A stretch of 33,845 nucleotides of DNA from Pirellulales bacterium (lineage in GTDB: Bacteria > Planctomycetota > Planctomycetia > Pirellulales > JAICIG01), in contig JAICLL010000062.1 in assembly GCA_025927475.1 (NCBI GenBank), forward strand, positions 1 to 33,845, written 5' to 3'. Of the stretch, positions 31,698-33,845 are shown piece after piece. How positions within the stretch are numbered: position 1 is the first letter of the stretch; every line of letters begins with the position of its first letter. A model generated the notes under the pieces. That model had not been told where the DNA came from, made no database searches, and saw nothing but the letters and a program-made list of their open reading frames with translations. The position numbers and the translations under genes were made by a program.

Positions 31698-31776
31698 GTA
31701 GCACCGCCGCCCCCGGCGGTGATTCGCCGCGTACGGCGGTGTAGACCGGGAACACAGCCGGGGCGGCTGTGCCACA
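31698..31776. repeat. Palindromic repeat family 3 (CACCGCCG/CACAGCCG)
   Basis: Left: CACCGCCG and CGGCGGTG around 31702-31721; right: CACAGCC and GGCTGTG around 31753-31771. The left arm TGTAGCACCGCCGCCCC and the right arm read in reverse TGTGGCACAGCCGCCCC are near-matches, so the whole is also a long inverted repeat. It lies between the cyclase-like and the DUF1559 genes. Confidence 0.85.
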
Positions 31777-31898
31777 TCAATTTGTGCGGGCGACACCACT
31801 ACCCAAACGCTGGTTGCGGGCCGCGGAGGGCGTTATATTGTGCGCGCGTCTCGTGCGCCGTTTCACGCCAGTCCCCATCGAGCCGAGGAGTCTTCGCC

Positions 31899-33686
31899 AT
31901 GCTAACACGATCGCTTCGTTCGCTGCGTTTGCACATCGTCGCGGGGCTGGCGGTGCTGCTGACTTTTACGCCACAATCTCACGCCCAACGCCGCCCCGCG
32001 GCGCCCGCCCAGCGCGGCGCGCGGCCCGCGACGGAAGCCAGGCAGCCGGCGGCGACAAAACCGAAGACCGCATCGAAAGCCGCCGCGCCGGCCAACACAG
32101 CCAACCGGCCCGCGCCGCTCGATTTACGCTACATCACCGCCGACTTCGCGCTGGCGGTCGTCGTGCATCCGCAACCGGTTCTCGCCTTGCCGCTGATTCA
32201 GGCATTGCCGGTCGAGCTGGCCCAGGCCGTGGCGCAGGAACAGCTTGGCGTCGATCTTTCCAAGCTGCACGAGGTCATCGTGCTGCTTTCGATCGATGCG
32301 GCGGGCGAGCCGCAGCCGGCGGTCATCGCGCGGTTCACGGCGCCGGTCGATCAGGCCGCCGTCGAGCAACACGTGCGGCAGCTCTTTGCGCGCGAAGGCC
32401 CCGAGGCGCCGATGGCCATCGTGCCGGAACCAAACACCGTCTTGGTGGGCCGGCGTCGTCTGCTCGAAAAGATGTTTCTCGCCAAGGGCGACGCCGATAG
32501 TCCGCTATTGCAACGCTTGCGCAAGATCGACGCTGGCGCGGCGGCCGCCGCCGCGGCAGTCGTCAGTCCGCTGCGCGACGAGCTTCGCCACGCGATCGCG
32601 CTGTTGTCGCCGCTGCCGCCCGCGTTCGACGACGTGGCAGGGCTGCCGGCACTGGTCGACTTCGCCCAACTCTCGATCAACGTTGGCGAAAAAACCGAGT
32701 CGGCGTTCGTCTTTGAATGCCGCGACGAGAAGTCGGCCGCGAGGCTGGAGGCGCTGATCGGAAACACGATCAAGTTTGCCAGTGACATGCTCGACGCGCA
32801 GCTTGCCCAGATCCAGGCGCGTGGTGCGCCGGCGACCGAGCAAGCCCCGCTGCTGTATGCGCGGCGGATGTTTCGCCAGACCGTTGATTCGGTCGAACGC
32901 CAGCGCGCCGGCAACCGGCTGACGCTGCACGGCCGCGGCGAGATGGGCGCCGCGCCGGCCATGGCCGCGGTCGCCGCCGGGCTGATGCTGCCCGCGGTGC
33001 AGTCGGCCCGGCAGGCGGCTATGCGCAACCAATCGGTCAACAACCTAAAGATGATCGGCATCGCGTTTCACAATTACCACGATGTCTGGGGGCAGTTTCC
33101 CACCTCGACGTACGACAAAGACGGTAAGCCGCTGTTAAGCTGGCGGGTACACATTCTGCCGTTCATCGAGCAGCAAGCGCTCTACCAGCAGTTCCACTTG
33201 GACGAGCCGTGGGACAGCGATCACAACAAAGCGCTGATTGCCCGCCTGCCCAATACCTACCGTAATCCGACGTTTGTCGACGCCGAGCGGACCCTTTATC
33301 TCGCCCCGATCGGTCCGGCCGCCGTGTTTCCCGGAGGAAAGGAAGACGGTAACGCGGTCGGCCAGGCGGTGGTCTTTCGCAAAGACAATGCCGTTGTAGC
33401 CTGGGCTCAAAAAGTCAGCATGCAGAACATTACCGATGGCACCTCGAACACGATCATGGTAGTCGAGGCCGATCCTGAAGAGGCGACGGTTTGGACCCGG
33501 CCGGACGATTTGCCGATCGACCCCGAAAAGCCGATGGCCGGGTTGGGCGGATTGCAAAAAACCGGCTTCAACGCGCTGTATTGCGACGGCAGCGTCCACT
33601 TTCTGAAAACGACGATTGCCGCCGAGACATTGCGGCGCCTATTCAATCCCCGCGACGGCCAGCCGATTCCGCCCGACGGAGAATGA
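31899..33686 (+). CDS. Exported DUF1559 protein
   Basis: 595 residues from ATG 31899; ribosome binding site GAGGAG at 31885-31890. Signal peptide 1-29 (LHIVAGLAVLLTFTPQSHA), then a Pro/Ala/Lys-rich stretch to about 70, then a 280-residue unrecognised domain (LRYITADFALAVVVHPQPVL, VIVLLSIDAAGEPQPAVIAR). The last 240 residues are the DUF1559 core: LPAVQSARQAAMRNQSVNNL and KMIGIAFHNYHDVWGQFP, ISWRVHILPFIEQQALYQQF-type stretch, and the C-terminal YCDGSVHFLKTTIAAETLRR. Normally this core follows a type IV pilin-like N-terminal helix with a leader; here it is at the end of a large exported protein with no pilin helix. DUF1559 proteins are numerous in planctomycetes and likely assemble at the surface. 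Confidence 0.9.
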   Translation: MLTRSLRSLRLHIVAGLAVLLTFTPQSHAQRRPAAPAQRGARPATEARQPAATKPKTASKAAAPANTANRPAPLDLRYITADFALAVVVHPQPVLALPLIQALPVELAQAVAQEQLGVDLSKLHEVIVLLSIDAAGEPQPAVIARFTAPVDQAAVEQHVRQLFAREGPEAPMAIVPEPNTVLVGRRRLLEKMFLAKGDADSPLLQRLRKIDAGAAAAAAAVVSPLRDELRHAIALLSPLPPAFDDVAGLPALVDFAQLSINVGEKTESAFVFECRDEKSAARLEALIGNTIKFASDMLDAQLAQIQARGAPATEQAPLLYARRMFRQTVDSVERQRAGNRLTLHGRGEMGAAPAMAAVAAGLMLPAVQSARQAAMRNQSVNNLKMIGIAFHNYHDVWGQFPTSTYDKDGKPLLSWRVHILPFIEQQALYQQFHLDEPWDSDHNKALIARLPNTYRNPTFVDAERTLYLAPIGPAAVFPGGKEDGNAVGQAVVFRKDNAVVAWAQKVSMQNITDGTSNTIMVVEADPEEATVWTRPDDLPIDPEKPMAGLGGLQKTGFNALYCDGSVHFLKTTIAAETLRRLFNPRDGQPIPPDGE

Positions 33687-33781
33687 TCTCGGCTACCAAC
33701 CTGAAGTGAATTGTCGAGACACTTCACGCTTAGTTCAAGTTTCGCAGTTTTTGCTAGCAGATGAACGACGCCGTAGCGTCA

Positions 33782-33845
33782 TTATGCCGCAAGTTGGAGT
33801 ACTTGGTCGAGAATCTGCTTGATTTTTTTGCTTCCCTGTCCTGAC
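33782..33845 (-). CDS. Possible C-terminal end of a minus-strand gene
   Basis: From the window edge the minus strand reads SGQGSKKIKQILDQVLQLAA and stops at a TAA (33782-33784). The helix-like pattern is plausible for a protein end, but only 20 residues are visible and there is no domain to confirm it. Confidence 0.2.
   Translation of the reverse strand, partial: SGQGSKKIKQILDQVLQLAA

Overview
The window reads as a chromosomal segment of a high-GC planctomycete, probably of the Pirellulales type. The evidence is the mix of protein families: a DUF1559 protein, a DUF4058 protein, a very large exported PQQ-propeller/TPR protein, an exported squalene-cyclase-like repeat protein, a Tat-exported Gfo/Idh/MocA oxidoreductase, a leucine-rich-repeat membrane protein, small Cys-rich lipoproteins and a planctomycete-style HU protein. 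The organism is an inference; there is no rRNA or other marker gene here.

Layout. 1-5.3 kb: the N-terminus of a Cys/Met PLP enzyme (minus) behind a leader terminator, a small membrane protein, DUF4058, an o-succinylbenzoate synthase (menC-like), a tiny lipoprotein and a zinc-ribbon/WD40 protein. This stretch is dense in repeats. 5.6-9.1 kb: one 1179-residue gene fusing a fatty acyl-AMP ligase, an acyl carrier protein and an alpha-oxoamine synthase, which looks like a complete one-polypeptide lipid-amine assembly line. 9.1-13.3 kb (minus): histidine phosphatase, YraN nuclease-like protein, then sdhC-sdhA with no sdhB beside them. 13.4-17.7 kb: Gfo/Idh/MocA protein, a decayed MazF/PemK toxin, an LRR membrane protein and a single-domain response regulator. 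17.9-18.6 kb: an internally deleted IS4-like element with perfect 22-bp terminal inverted repeats and a 5-bp target duplication. 18.7-19.5 kb: Cys-rich lipoprotein, terminator, the last codons of a RelE-like toxin and its intact XRE antitoxin. 19.4-23.9 kb (minus): a compact fatty-acid operon (FabZ-like, FabG, ACP, FabZ-like, FabF, then a membrane protein). 24.5-25.2 kb: HEAT-repeat fragment and HU. 25.6-33.7 kb: three exported proteins in a row on the plus strand.

Repeats are the second theme. Heptanucleotide tandem arrays with different units occur at four places (3.1, 5.1/5.3, 17.7 and 21.5 kb). The two long ones each have 13 units (91 bp) and lie directly against the 5' end of a gene; the 21.5 kb array and the 5.1/5.3 kb pair are arranged as inverted halves. 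Separate palindromic REP-like families occur at 1.8/10.3/17.8 kb, 1.9 kb, 3.2/30.5 kb, 24.1 kb and 31.7 kb.

The candidate system most worth following is the FAAL-ACP-AOS gene. It could condense an activated fatty acid with an amino acid into a long-chain amino-ketone such as a sphingoid-base precursor; the fab operon 11 kb away could supply or tailor acyl chains, but nothing in the sequence ties the two together directly.
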